Source: Eucommia ulmoides (lineage: Eukaryota; Streptophyta; Magnoliopsida; Garryales; Eucommiaceae). From it: a DNA stretch of 64,000 bases. The stretch covers positions 5,410,579-5,474,578 of the forward strand of contig CM028335.1 of NCBI GenBank assembly GCA_016647705.1. The letters run 5' to 3'. Position numbers and translations under genes: made by a program. Below are positions 1-11,417 of the stretch, piece by piece (position 1 is the stretch's first letter; every line of letters starts with the position of its first letter). The notes below the pieces were generated by a model that saw only the letters and a list, made by a program, of their open reading frames with translations, searched no databases and was not told the DNA's origin.

Positions 1-583
1 GGTGAGGTATTCTTTCATGGATGAGGCCTCGGTAAGGTAGTGCCCAAACATTTTGCACACCCCTAGATGAACTCCTACAATTGGAACCCTTCTACCATTC
101 TGCTATTGCTTTCCAAACACCAAGAGGGAGACCCTTGGGTATTCATCCAGGCTCCATCTTATTGGGCTTGTGGTAAGCTCAACACCCTATTTTTCTCCCA
201 GTCATCCAGGTTGAGGAGCTTATCTTGTGAGAACTTCTTTGGCAATAACAAGGTGTTGAGTTATACCGCGACTGAGGATATGCCACAGAGGAGTGCTTTG
301 AGTCAAGGAGTGAGCGCAACTCAAAGGTAGAGACGAACAGCCTTTTATCCTACCAGAGGCAAAGACGAGTACCCTTCAGCTTATATCAAAGTAATGCTCA
401 GAGGTGGAGACGATTAACCCTTCATTCCACCATGGACAGGAAAGAGAAGCCATCCAGCCTATTTGCAAGCACAAATCGATGGTGGAGCCGAGTAATCTTT
501 TGATCCATCGCAGACAAAGCTAGGTAGCCCTCAAACTCAATGAGGGACCGACCGTTGTGCTATGGTCAATTTTTGAAAAAATG

Positions 584-983
584 ACATTCTGACCCCTAGA
601 GTCGCGGCTGATTATCTAGATCAACATCCTGACCCTTGGCATCATGGATGATTCTCCAAAACGATGTTCTTACCCCCAAAGTCATGGATGATTCTCTAGA
701 TCAATATCTTGACTCTCGGTGTCGTGGATAATTTTCCACATCGGCATTTCGACCCCTAGAGTCGCGAAAAAATTTCAAGATCAACATCCCAACTCTCGGC
801 ATTGCGGATGATTATCCATAACTGTATTTCGACCCCCAGAGTTGCAAGTTATTTTTCATATGAACATACTAACCCTCGGAGTCGCGGATAATTCTCTAAA
901 ATGACATTCTGATCCCTAGAGTCATGGATGATTCTCTAGATCAACATCCCAACCCTCAGCGTCGCGGATGATTCTCCACATGC
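584..983 (+). repeat. Ten 40-bp tandem units arranged as five 80-bp dimers
   Basis: Ten consecutive units of exactly 40 bp can be laid out without any insertion or deletion. Each begins with a form of ACATyCTGACCC and has a GATGATTcTC-like part in its second half. Odd units mostly carry CCCTAGAGTC and end in AGATCA. Even units mostly carry CTCGGxxTC and end in CCAxAxxx. This gives an 80-bp higher-order period. The array lies upstream of the purine tract of the Gypsy-like element and shows no sign of coding. Confidence 0.85.
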
Positions 984-1357
984 TTCATTGCGATGTTCAG
1001 CTTTGAGGGTGATAATCAGATTTTCTCCACAGGTCAATAGTCCATACTCGGGGAAAGACCAAGGCCATCTACCAAGGGCAAGGTATTGATCGGGTTTGAG
1101 GGCCTGCAACTTAGTATTTCTCTCCACTAGTCGACTATAAGTCTAGCATATTAAAGGGTAAGGTTCTCCTGCATGGACTAAATTGAAATAACTTGAAAGG
1201 GTCATGAATGAACCTAACTATAAAGAATTGTTCGATGACCGGCCATGGAGATCCAATCGCCGTATTGTGCCCCTGCGGATCGAGAGGACCAGGTACCCAG
1301 GGAAACCCTGATCCTATGTCCATAACATGATTTTCTTATAATCAACTCGTGTCCCAG

Positions 1358-1366
1358 ACTGGGGGG
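1358..1366 (+). promoter_or_regulatory. Putative polypurine tract
   Basis: ACTGGGGGG followed by CTAG and then TGGTCC resembles the purine-rich plus-strand primer site that ends just before a Gypsy 3' LTR. It sets the proposed LTR start at about 1371. No second LTR is available to confirm it. Confidence 0.35.
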
Positions 1367-1370
1367 CTAG

Positions 1371-4345
1371 TGGTCCATAGTCATACGCAGGAACTTAATT
1401 TTTTAGAATTTTATCTCTGAAGAAGTTACTGAGCATAAAGCAACCAGGAAAAAACTTCAAGTAGAAGGAATTGATTTTGAAGTACCTTTGTTGTGTCGTT
1501 CAGAAGCTTACAAGCTTGCACGCTGAAAAGAAAGAATAAGTAAAAAAGAGCTTACAAAATCTTAAGCGCTGAAGAAACGATAGACCAGAGCTTAGTCCTC
1601 CCAGTCCTCGCCATGAAAGGTATTCGTTTGAGGAAAATGAGCATTAATTTTTCCACCTTAGGTGCCCTTTCGTCAGCACTATCCTCCCCGGAATCTCTCT
1701 GCCCGACGCCTTCCTGCTCAACACTGTCCATTGCCTCTGATCTAGATTTTTCCTTGGCCCAGTTAATGGTGTCCTGCTACTTCTATTCTAGGCTCTTCAT
1801 GTGCCACTTTTAAGTAGAAAAATCAACCTCGATCGTGTTAATCCAAGACTTGAGGTTCTGGCAGTTAGTATAGAGTCTAAGGTTCTCGGTCCAAACAGTA
1901 GATAGGTAGGCACGAAGACTGGCTTAAACCTTTTCATTTTTTTTGAATTGTGGCTTGGTGAGAATCCAACTCAGTGATAAGTCTGCTCTCTGAGAAAAAG
2001 TGATTCACCAACCCAGTGAAAAGAAGTTGGGGAAAGAAGGTGGATGATCAGAAAGATAAAGCTTCAAAAAATTCTAAGTGCAGATATGTCAGTGACCCAG
2101 GGTTCTGAGATTAACGATTAGACAAGCGTTATTCAGAAAAATACCGCCCTAAGATCGCCGCTCAAACTCCACTATGTGGTCTCCGATTAGAGCTTTGCAA
2201 AAGAAGTCTATATCTCTGCTCTTTGTTATCTAATTGGAGCTGTCCAGCGTTTGAGCTTTTCAATCTATTCTCCTACAAAATCTCTACACAACCTAGGTGA
2301 TGGGTGGTTCAGGTGACAAGCATTGTGAGGCTTTATAAGTCAAGAGTTTTGAACCGTTTAGAAGTCAATGGTAATAAAAACACCACTCAGAAGACCGTCT
2401 CTTAGATCCGAATGCTTAGAAGAGAGTCGCTCAGAGCTCGCCACTCAGAATTTGAGATTTGATAATTGTTCGAGAAGTGTTGTTCAAAATTCTGCCCGTT
2501 AGGAGAGCTGCCCAAAAAATTGGAAAAATTTACTAATGTGCTAGTACGCTATCTCTGCCCAGTGCGTGGCCACATGGAGGCCTATCCCAAATTTCTCCCC
2601 AGGATATGTTAACAGTTCGAGAAGTTATATTCAGAATTCTGCTTATCAGGATAGCAGCCAGAAAATTGAAAAATTTTACTGTTGCCCTACTGTGCTATCT
2701 TTTCCCGATGTGTGTCTACATAGGGGTCTATCCCAAATTGAAACCCCATAATATGTTTAAGGGTTCGAGAAGTACCGTTATGAATTCTACCAGTCAAGAA
2801 AGTTGCTAAGAAAATTCATTTTTTTTTCTAATGCCCTATCGTGCTATCTCTACCTGGTACGTGGCCACTTAGGAACCTATCCTGAATTGCGCCACCAGAA
2901 TATGTTAACAATTCGTGAAGTGCCATTCAGAATTTTGCCTGTTAGTAGAGCTGCCCTAAAAATTGAGAAAAGTTATTGGCGTCCTGCTTTGCTATCTCTG
3001 TCCGGTGCATGGCCACGTGGGGGCCTATCCTAAATTGGTCTCCCAAAATATGTTAATTGTTCGAGAAGTGCCGTTCAGAATTTTGCCCATCAAAAGAGCC
3101 ATCATAAATATTGGAAACATTTACTGACGCCCTATAGTTCTATCTTTGTCCGGTGTGCGGCCACATGGGGGAGTTATCCCAAATTGGTCCCTTAGAATAT
3201 GTTAACGGTTTGAGAAGTAGCGTTCAGAATTTTGTCCGTTAGAAGAGCAACTCAAAAATTGAAAAATTTACTGACGCCCTATCGTGTTATATCTGCCCAG
3301 TGCGCAGCCACATGGAGGCCTATCCTAAATTCGTTCCCCAAAATATGTTAATGGTTTGAGAAGTGCCGTTCATAATTCTACCTGTTAGTAAGGTCGCCCA
3401 GAAGATATGCCTGCCTCCAAGGAGCTCCGCTGACCAAGGGGCCAACACTCTAGGACTCAAGGTCTGTTGGCCAAGAGGACTTGCCTCTGGTCAACAGAAA
3501 TCTCCAGAGAACCGACTAGGGATGTTCCTTGTTTTTTACAAAGCTTATAGGACTCTCATTACAACCATAAGTTGATATCCTTAACCTTCTCGCTTTCCTC
3601 ACCGCCCAGGGCTAAAGGGCAATTGATGAGGGTATTTTTAGGCATCACCAGGTCAGCACCTGGGTCTCGGCCATGTGTCCACCCTTATCGTGACATATAC
3701 ACATTCAAGAATCTAAAGTGCCACGTAGGAGCATACGCTGACTAAGGCTCCTTCACTGGAATCTCTTTTGCACCTAGGGAGAAACAATGTGCCCCGCTAG
3801 GACGTTGCTACCCAGAACTATGCGCTGTGCCCCTAAACGGATAACTTCGGGGACTTAGCTATTTGTCTCGACCGGCTCACCATTTCAGTCTGTTTCTCTT
3901 CCAGGACTCCACGTATTTCCACTCTCCTCCACCAACTCACATTTACAAGCCAAATAAAGGCCTGCGAGCTTCTCCAAATGGGCCCAAAAGTCAAGCCAAG
4001 TGATTATCTTCGAAACGCCCCGGATTATCAGCTAAACACATGGTTTTTCCTAATTAACTGTGTTTAACCCCAATTAGGTAAAGTTGATAATCTCTAACGC
4101 CTATATATACAAGGGGCTATGCAAACCTAAGGTACGCCTAAAACTCTAACGCTCAATGTTCATTTACATACTTCATGCATTTTTGTACTTTTTCTCTCTG
4201 AACTCTTACCCTCACGCCGGGGGACTTTGTTGAAACAACTCTTGGCCAAGTTGACCATTCCAACACAGTTAAGGAATTTTCAACTCTGTCTCTGACTCAG
4301 CAACTCTAGCTCCAATAGTGGGACCGACCTATTCCTTATTGGATT
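1371..4345 (+). mobile_element. Probable 3' LTR of the Gypsy-like element
   Basis: The segment starts TGGTCCATAG after the purine tract. Near 4105 there is a TATATATAC box, followed by a transcript-start-like stretch and a GCCGGGGGACTTTG motif near 4217, a layout typical of the U3-R-U5 part of plant Gypsy LTRs. The right end is uncertain by tens of bases. About 900 bp of it is a 148-bp tandem array, so much of its length is satellite. Without the partner LTR the assignment stays tentative. Confidence 0.35.
2468..3406 (+). repeat. 148-bp tandem array, six full units and a partial one
   Basis: The phrase GTTCGAGAAGTGCCGTTCAG or a close variant recurs at 2468, 2615, 2763, 2910, 3059, 3208 and 3354, giving spacings of 146-149 bp. 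Each unit also contains GCCCGTTAGxAGAGC, AAAATTGxAAAA, a CTATCTCTGCCC phrase, GTGGCCACATGGxGG and CCTATCCCAAATTG before AATATGTTAAC. The last unit breaks down after about 50 bp. Units differ by many substitutions and small indels, so the array is old. The period is close to a nucleosome core length. Confidence 0.9.
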
Positions 4346-5653
4346 ATACCCGAAGTGTGAACTAATTTTATACACCAAAAACGTCATTTTACTCTAAAAT
4401 TAAAAGTCATTATGTCATGTAAAAAGTCATCCAAACTTTAAGAGGAAAAAATATTTTTTCTTTATCTATTTCAAACATTCGTGTTTTCTTTCATTCTTTT
4501 TTCTCTCTCATCTCTGAACTCATCAAAACCAATCCACCATAAAAATGAACTACAACCGAAGATCTAGGTTGATCTTTTATTGATCCGATTCTTGACTCGA
4601 CAATCTATCCAAACGAAAGCTGCTTGGCTATATTAAATCTACTGTGTTTGGCGGATGAAAATGTGTTCATGTCCCCCCAAATCCGATGATGGCGTCATCA
4701 TCATTAAATCTTGCCACTGAAATAGATGACCCTTCCAATTTGAAGCTCGATTTTTTCCCCGCAAGCCAGTGTGCTTTACACCAATGAATCGTTGCTGCAG
4801 TGGAAACCCTGCGTCCGCAGCCCCCTCCCCTATCCCTCGTCCACCAATGCATTATCTCTCTCTGTCTTTCTCTGTAATATAAATACAATTACTTACTATA
4901 TATATATAGTGAGAAAAAGCTTAGAAATTCAACCAATTACTCGATCTATGAGTTTTATTAGAAAAATCTTGAAAAATACCAATTCGAGGGGCGCATCTGA
5001 AATTCAATCCTTGAATGGATCAAAACATGCAAGCTTACAACCTAGAGGGTGGAAGTACTCGTATGATTCATTTTGTTGGACTATGTCTGAAGAAGAATTC
5101 CTTCAAAATGTCGAACTTGTTTCTCAATGATTACATACTCATGGATATGAGGTATTTGAATGCAAAATCAAGCTAATTTTTAAGGATATATTTGAATATT
5201 ATTGTATATCCAAATTTCATATATAAATATATATGTATGTATATGAATATTATCGAGAAAGAGAGGAGATAAAGGAGCAAGAGATAAATTGAGAGAAAAT
5301 TTGTGCTGGTGATGAACGTATGTGGTTGCGGTAGGTGTGATGACGATGGTTGGTTAGTTTGACCAGGAAGGGAAAAGGTGGAATTGTGGTGGCTGTCCAA
5401 GGAACTATAACAAAAATTGTCTTTCGGGACAGCAAAAAGTGTCGGAATAGAAATTGTATTGCGACACTTGTTCTTTCAGGGCACTCGTACTTGTGCCCAA
5501 TAAAATACTACCTCAATATGTGATTAGGACACCAAATAGTGCATTTTCAGTTTGAACTTGTAAAGGCAATAATAAGTGTCGTATAAACTAACTTTGCAAG
5601 GAACTATATATTAACGCTATACCATTTTATATTTTTCAAATTAAATATATTAA
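4346..5653. other. Unassigned segment with possible exon debris
   Basis: No confident gene is seen. A 33-codon frame at 4686-4787 opens ATGATGGCGTCATC in a good plant start context and is followed at once by stops. A 60-codon frame at 4948-5130 ends in a charged stretch (SEEEFLQ). Neither matches a family I recognise; captured exons inside a decayed transposon are possible. A short TA run lies near 4900. From about 5400 the sequence becomes rich in GTGTC/GGACAC words. Confidence 0.3.
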
Positions 5654-5850
5654 GGCACTACAAAACGTTGTGAGAAACCACTATTAGGACAATATTTACC
5701 ATCTCAAATTTAATATTACAACAATACATTATACACGAATAACTTACTCATAGGATACATTTTAGTGTCCCAATAAATTTATTATTTATTTTATGAGACA
5801 ATTTTTTGTGTCTCAAAAAGTTTCCAATTGTTTTTTTAATAATTTAAAAT
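5400..5850. mobile_element. Possible CACTA-type transposon end
   Basis: GGCACTACAAAACG at 5652 resembles the CACTACAA start of plant CACTA (En/Spm) transposons. The flanks carry repeated GTGTCCC/GGGACAC-like words that could be subterminal transposase sites. No opposite end or 3-bp TSD was located. The next 360 bases, to about 6212, are AT-rich with nothing recognisable. Confidence 0.25.
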
Positions 5851-6212
5851 AACAAAATACTCTAAATCCGAACAATAAAAACTACACATTTATCACAATA
5901 TAAAATACATAAATAGCTCAAATTACCCAAATATACAAACTAAATAATAACAAAAAAAGAACTTGTTTTTGTTCCCAATAAATAAAACCGAAACAAGATT
6001 CATAAACTAAAAACTTCTTACAACCAAAACAACCAACAAAACTATAATTCTAAAGTTTAATGCTCCATCTACAAAAAAACAACATATCATACTTTCTCCA
6101 ATTCTCGTCCAACTTAATTCAATATTCAACCAAAGAAACCTACATTATCAAAACATTTGAATAAAAATCCAATAAGTCACAACTCTTCATTCAACTAATA
6201 TTAATCTTGGGG

Positions 6213-7760
6213 GAATAGACGAAGGAAAAGACGAACCTTAGCCGAACTACTAATAATCATTGTATTAATGAATTACATCTATATTTGTTTGTGTGGATGT
6301 GCTTATCTTGTTTGTTCTTTTATCCTGATGCACTACTTTCATATTTATATCAATTTGTTCATATCCATCTGAAGTGTAAGATTTTGATAATGTCAAAAAG
6401 AAAGGAAAAACTTAGAAGTTATTTGCACTATCCAATCTACCTCCTCTTTGGTAGACTTGGACCAACATAATTGGTGATAGAGCATGCAATGAGACTGAAG
6501 TACCCTAACATATAAAACAAATCAAAGCATGAAGAAATTTTAATGGGTTAAGAATAGCTTGAGTGATGAGAGTAACCAAGATCAAACTAACCTGTGACTT
6601 ACAATTAGTCACCACCAGATCAAAGATAATTACGAGGTGAGGGATTATAAGATGATAAAATATCTAGACAAGGTAGTGAAGGAAATGGAAAAAATTGATA
6701 AATTGAGATTAAATAAGTAGGAATAGAATTGAACTCTCATGCTGATTCGGTAGCAAATCTAGCTACCATATTGAATGAACGAAGAAAAGAGAAAAGGATC
6801 ATTATTGAATCTATCCTAGAACGAGAAATGGAAAAATAAGAGTGATGAAAACAAATGAATGAATCCCTACATGGATGAACCCGATAGTAGAACATCAAAG
6901 AGGAACATATCAGCAGGTCAAAATAGAGGAATGAATGAAGAAAAAAAATAGAAAGGTAATGGTTATTAGGAAGAGGAAAGTTATGTAAGAGATTGAGCTC
7001 GGGACCATATCTATTATGCCTCAACCCAAAAAAGGCAAAAGAAGTGCTAAAGGAGATTTACAAAGGCATTTGTGACCTCATACGGGACCCCAGGTATTGG
7101 CTAAATGATCTCAAATGTAAGGTTATTTTTTACTAATATATTCAAGCAAACATTTAAAACTATATATGTAATATGCTGGGAAACATTCCAACGCTTTGTG
7201 CATTACAGGCATCAACCTGTAGAAGATTGGACCATTGTTGTGGTTGCAAACCTAGAAAATATTTCTCATGACGGTAATAAACTACTTCATGGAGTAGGTG
7301 GAATCCAAATCATACGCACATGTTCAAGGCATATATGTGAGGAATCTTATTTGGAAAGATTTTATCGCCCTAACATTCGAATCTTTAATTACAATCAATT
7401 AATACCAAAATCATTCACAACAGTTTATTTCCTTGATCCATAAATTGTTATTTGCCTAACTTTTGAACAAGAGACTAATACACATGAAATTAAGACACCA
7501 TATACTTTGTTAGAGCTTAAAACTTATGTGTTAAACACTCTTGGTACATCATTGAATGATATAGTTTTGTAAGAACACTACCTTTAAAAAAGTGCGACTG
7601 ATTAAGTTGAGGAAATTGAGTGAAATCATTGTGTAAGTCATATACCATCAAAAACCTACATTCTTGGAGAAATTAGAAGCAATTGAAACTCAACTCTGAA
7701 TCAATCAACATTGTTCAAATCCTAAATTCAATTGATGAGTTAGTCCAATACTTCCCAACA
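6213..7760 (+). pseudogene. Decayed Gypsy RNase H-integrase behind a Copia-like LTR end
   Basis: Bases 6213-6375 match the LTR-like start of blocks A and B (around 35812 and 50127), including CCGAACTACTAxTAATCATT and a pyrimidine-rich end like CAATTCACCCC. A PBS-like TTGGTGATAGAGC follows directly. Reading on from there, broken frames match Ty3/Gypsy RNase H (EHAMRLKYP, SQLVTNQIKDNYEAR-like, NSHADSVANLAT), then the RNase H-integrase linker, then integrase zinc-region phrases (CLNPKKAKEVLKEI, QRFVHYRHQPVEDWTI at 7180-7242) and a degraded core (FIWKDFI) to about 7440. Beyond that, TPYTLLELK-like remnants run to about 7600. Many stops and shifts are present. The lineage is Tat-like by linker style. 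This is the longest of three copies. Confidence 0.6.
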
Positions 7761-9676
7761 TACTTATTTGTGCATATTTATCTGTAAGTGTGAATTATTT
7801 GATACTTATGCATAATTATATAGAACTTTGTCATTTTGATTGTATCCATTACATCTAAATAGTTGTGATTATATTGATATTATGATAAAATGATTAGGAA
7901 TTTCATATTGTGCTATATTGTCAAATTTACTTTGTGTTGAAATCAATCTCTTTGAAAACCAAAGATCTTTTATTTACAATTTAAGAGAATTTTTGAAGAA
8001 TCACGAAATTCATCAGAATAAGTATATTGGACATGGGAAGAACTCGTTCTAGAGGAGAGATTAAGTTACTCTACGAGGTCTTAAATCTCCCTGTACCACT
8101 TTAGTAACATCTATATAATAAAACAGGACATAAATAAACTCCCTATAAATCACAAACATTCTTGATCTCCCACATAAAGCATGATCCAAATTGATTCTCC
8201 ACATTAACATAAATAAAAAATGTATATTTTTTATTTTAATAAAACAATTTAACATATATTTTTTCAACAAAATCCATGTTTTTAAATATTTATTTCCTAT
8301 ATTAAATAATTATTTCCTTAATTTGTTTTATTCTCTTTTCTTATTTTCTCTCATTCTCACTCTCACCCTCACTCTTTGGAACATATATTTTACTCTTTCC
8401 ATATTTCTCTTTACTCTTTCTCTTTCATTCCCTCCTTATAGTATCTCTCTTTCACATGATTGTCTTCCTAAAATTGCAACCCTACCACAGACCTTTCTCC
8501 TCCCTCATTATTCACTCTAAACTCTGGTGCTCTCCCTCTCTCTTGTTGTCGAGTTGTCCCTTCGTTCCCTAAAAATCATCCTTGCATATCCATGCATCCA
8601 ATGTCATAGATTCAAGCACTCCCACCATCTTCCTCGCAAGCCCACACCGCTTCCATCACATATCAAGCTCCATCTTTGCCATTATTGCAGACATTGGACC
8701 TTTCGGTACAAACCTCTATTTCTCTCTCACATCTCATCTCTGTTTGCACGGGGTAAACCTTTATCACTCTCTTTCATATCTCCAACAATCTAATACATTT
8801 TTCTTAAATTTTTATATATCCATTTTCTATTTCTATTTTTTGTATATTTTTTAATTTAAGTTTTTCTCGATTTTTCTATGGGTTGGGTCAGTTATAGAGA
8901 AGTTTTATTGAAATCAACCTCTCAAAAGGCCTCAACTACCTCTACTTATAATAGGTAATCTCTATTTCCACTATGTCAAATTCATTGTTGTTTATTAACG
9001 TTTTATATTCAACATTTTTCTTGCTTATAGTTTTTCTCTATTTGACTCTACGTGTATCAGATTCTATTTGTAAATTTAATTTAGGTTTAATTAGGGTTCT
9101 ATTTGTTTTGATTTTAGATTTCAATTTTGATTTAGTTGAGTTTTAAGTTTTGAATTTCAATTATGTTTATGAGTTGAATTAAAGTTAGGGTTATCAATCT
9201 ATGAATTTGATTGCAATTCATTCAGGGGATATAGATTCTTTTATTACCAAATTTCTATTTTATAGATTCCTTTATTACCATATTTCTATTTTGCTTCCAA
9301 GAAAACTTGGGATACAAACATAGTCAACCAAAAAACAAACAAACAAACTGCTCCAAGAATATTGTTCATGTAGGCTTCATTCTAAAGAACCGGAATATCT
9401 AGAATATTTGTTCCATGCTTACACACAAACATGTAAGAATACATATGAACATATGATAATACTATCGGTTTTGTCATTTTTGTTTACCCTTATCTGTAAA
9501 ACTTAAATAATTAATTAAATGCAGTAAAGTAAATGCAAAATAACCGTTCTTTGTTTTTTATTTTTGAAACATGATTCAAAAATAGAAAAATGGATGTAAA
9601 AAAAAAGGGGGGGTTTATGTTATTTCATTAGATTTTAGGAACAAATTTTTGAGATGAGAACAAATAAAAGTTTAAG
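7761..9676. other. AT-rich spacer with a pyrimidine-rich, gene-leader-like stretch
   Basis: No supported gene. Bases 8310-8480 are strongly pyrimidine-rich (TCTCTCATTCTCACTCTC-like). Bases 8530-8800 are less AT-rich and followed by T-rich, intron-like sequence (8880-9200), so a decayed 5' leader and first intron of a host gene is conceivable. A short imperfect direct repeat (AGATTCxTTTATTACCAxATTTC) occurs at 9234-9290. Nothing codes for a recognisable protein. Confidence 0.3.
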
Positions 9677-10534
9677 GTGGTTGGTAGCGATTTTATTTTG
9701 CTACACAACGCAAGTGTACGGGTCAAGTTTTAATATTATAGGGAGAGTAGAGTATTGTATCCACATGGATTGACTTAAATCGTCGTTACGTACCGCAATT
9801 ATCGTAACCCAACTTTATCTAGGAAACCAAATTTGAGGTTTATAAAAATAAAACTAAAACTAAAGCAAATATAAATTCAGAAACAAAATAACATATGGAC
9901 TTCCTATGCACAAATGTTTTAGGGGCTTGAGTTCATCTCGTTATTCCCATGTTATCCTATTAAGTAATTATTAGTCAATTTCATTCATTCAGTAATTAAG
10001 GTCACTCGTTCTCCCTCACTACCTCTCCCGAGTGTCAAGCAAGAAAATATGTAAGCACTATAATACTGATATCCCTATCTAGTATTTATTTGAAAACATT
10101 CGTTACGCCCCGACCTTATAGATTCCCAATGTTTTAAATATCTCCCGATCTATTAAAACTTACGTTGTATTTAACCTAAGTTTAAACATGAAGTTACCTT
10201 TCTCGAGTGTCAAATTCCAAGTTCTCAAATCAACCAAAATATAATGTGAAAGCATAAATTGGAAGTATTAAGGAGGTAAACACAATTGAATAGAGGTTCT
10301 AGTTGATAAATCTAGAACTTGATTACCTCCCAGTCTCACAAGATCTTAAATTCCCAACTCGAATACCTAGTTGTTGATCTCCTCTCGGACTCACGACAAC
10401 CTAAATTGCGCAATCTCAACTCTGGTCACGAACTAAATCTCTCTCGAGTATAAAATTCACAACTTAAACTCATCTAATTCATCGGCCACATGAATTAAAC
10501 GCATTAAATATAGAGAGACATAAAATAGAATTAA

Positions 10535-11417
10535 GGGAAAAGTACAATTTAGACCCTCTAACTATTGACACATTTCTAAGTGGCTCCTTAAGTTTTGACG
10601 TTTCATTTCAAACCCTCTACGTATCGAAATGACTTTAATTGATCATTCCGTTAGAGATTCTGTTAAAACTAACAGAATGTCAGGGGTAAATACGTCATTT
10701 CATATTTTTTTTATTTTTAATCATTTTTTACTATTTTTCTTTTCTTTTTTTGAGATTTATCTCTATTCCTCACTCTCTCTCCCTCATTCTCTCTCCCCGA
10801 TACCTCTTCCTCATTTCCTCTTCCCTGCCACCTCCCTCATTTCGTCTCCCCGCCACCTCCTCACCCTTTCCCTTTCTCCCCGTCACCCCCGTAATAGGGC
10901 GTGAGTTCCACCCCCTGTTTTAGGGGTAAGTTTCACCCCCAAAATAGGGGGTGGAATCACTCCCTACAACAGGGGGTGTTTTTTACCCCTTGAAACAGGG
11001 GGTGAAAATACCCCCTGCAACAGGGGGTGATTCCACCCCCTGTTACGGGGGTGACGGGGAGAAAAGGAGAGGAAGATAAAGGTGGCGGGAAGAGGGAAGG
11101 GGGGAGGGAGAAGGAGAGAGAGGTGGTGGGGACTGAGAATGAGGGAAAGAGAGGTGGTGGTGAGAGAGAAGGAGGGAGAGGGAGAGAGAGAGAGAGAGAA
11201 AGAAATAAAAAAAAACAAATATATTATATTAAAAATGATTAAAAAAAATTTAAAAAGTGAAAAGACTATTTTTCCCCTGGGATTCGGTTAGTTTTAACAG
11301 AATCTCTAATGGAAGGACCAATTAAAGCTGTTTCGATACGTAGAATAAAACGCCGAAACTTAGAGGGGCCACTTAGAAATGTGTCAATAGTTAGAGGGTC
11401 TAAATTGTACTTTTTCC
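10535..11417. mobile_element. Foldback MULE with arms of about 400 bp
   Basis: The left end GGGAAAAGTACAATTTAGAC is mirrored at the right end (GGAAAAAGTACAATTTAGAC on the other strand). The mirror continues through TCTAACTATTGACACATT, the ATCGAAA/ACGTA block and pyrimidine/purine-rich arms up to the centre. Flanks are TAGAATTAA (10526-10534) and TTGAATTAA (11418-11426), a 9-bp TSD with one mismatch, as expected for Mutator-like elements. No transposase is present; the inner arms are TC-rich on the left and AG-rich on the right. It sits inside the solo LTR and is therefore younger. Confidence 0.8.
10885..11056. repeat. Array of CCCCC/GGGGG mini-hairpins at the centre of the foldback MULE
   Basis: About six or seven units of 22-26 bp, each a short hairpin of the type CCCCCTGxxACAGGGGGTG, follow each other with AT-rich joints. 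The array itself lies at the symmetry axis of the larger palindrome. Runs of four or five G on either strand would allow both hairpins and G-quadruplexes. Confidence 0.8.

Larger units (their letters stand above)
1..4345 (+). mobile_element. 3' part of a Ty3/Gypsy-like LTR retrotransposon (internal tail plus probable LTR)
   Basis: This segment is richer in GC than the rest of the window and has no long reading frame. A purine tract near 1358 is followed by a long segment. Near its right end, at about 4088-4250, it has a TATA-like run, a pyrimidine-rich stretch and a GGGGGACTTTG-type motif, as seen in plant Gypsy LTRs. Two internal tandem arrays fit Tat/Ogre-like elements, which often carry satellites between pol and the 3' LTR. 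Bases 1-583 look like 3' untranslated internal sequence with loosely repeated GGTGGAGACGA-like phrases. Small open frames here show no protein family. The lineage is inferred; the 5' half lies outside the window, so no TSD can be tested. Confidence 0.45.

Noticed and set aside
584-3406. Two regular tandem arrays considered as CRISPR-like repeats
   Set aside because: Units adjoin without unique spacers, unit lengths are 40 and 148 bp, and the context is plant retrotransposon DNA.
8191-8854. Overlapping open frames of 88-109 codons in a TC-rich stretch
   Set aside because: Serine/leucine-rich low complexity caused by TCTC and TTT composition, in several frames at once.
11027-11291. Gly/Arg/Glu-rich open frames on the right arm of the foldback MULE
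   Set aside because: Produced by GGGA/GAGA composition; the mirror-image arm gives equivalent frames on the other strand.
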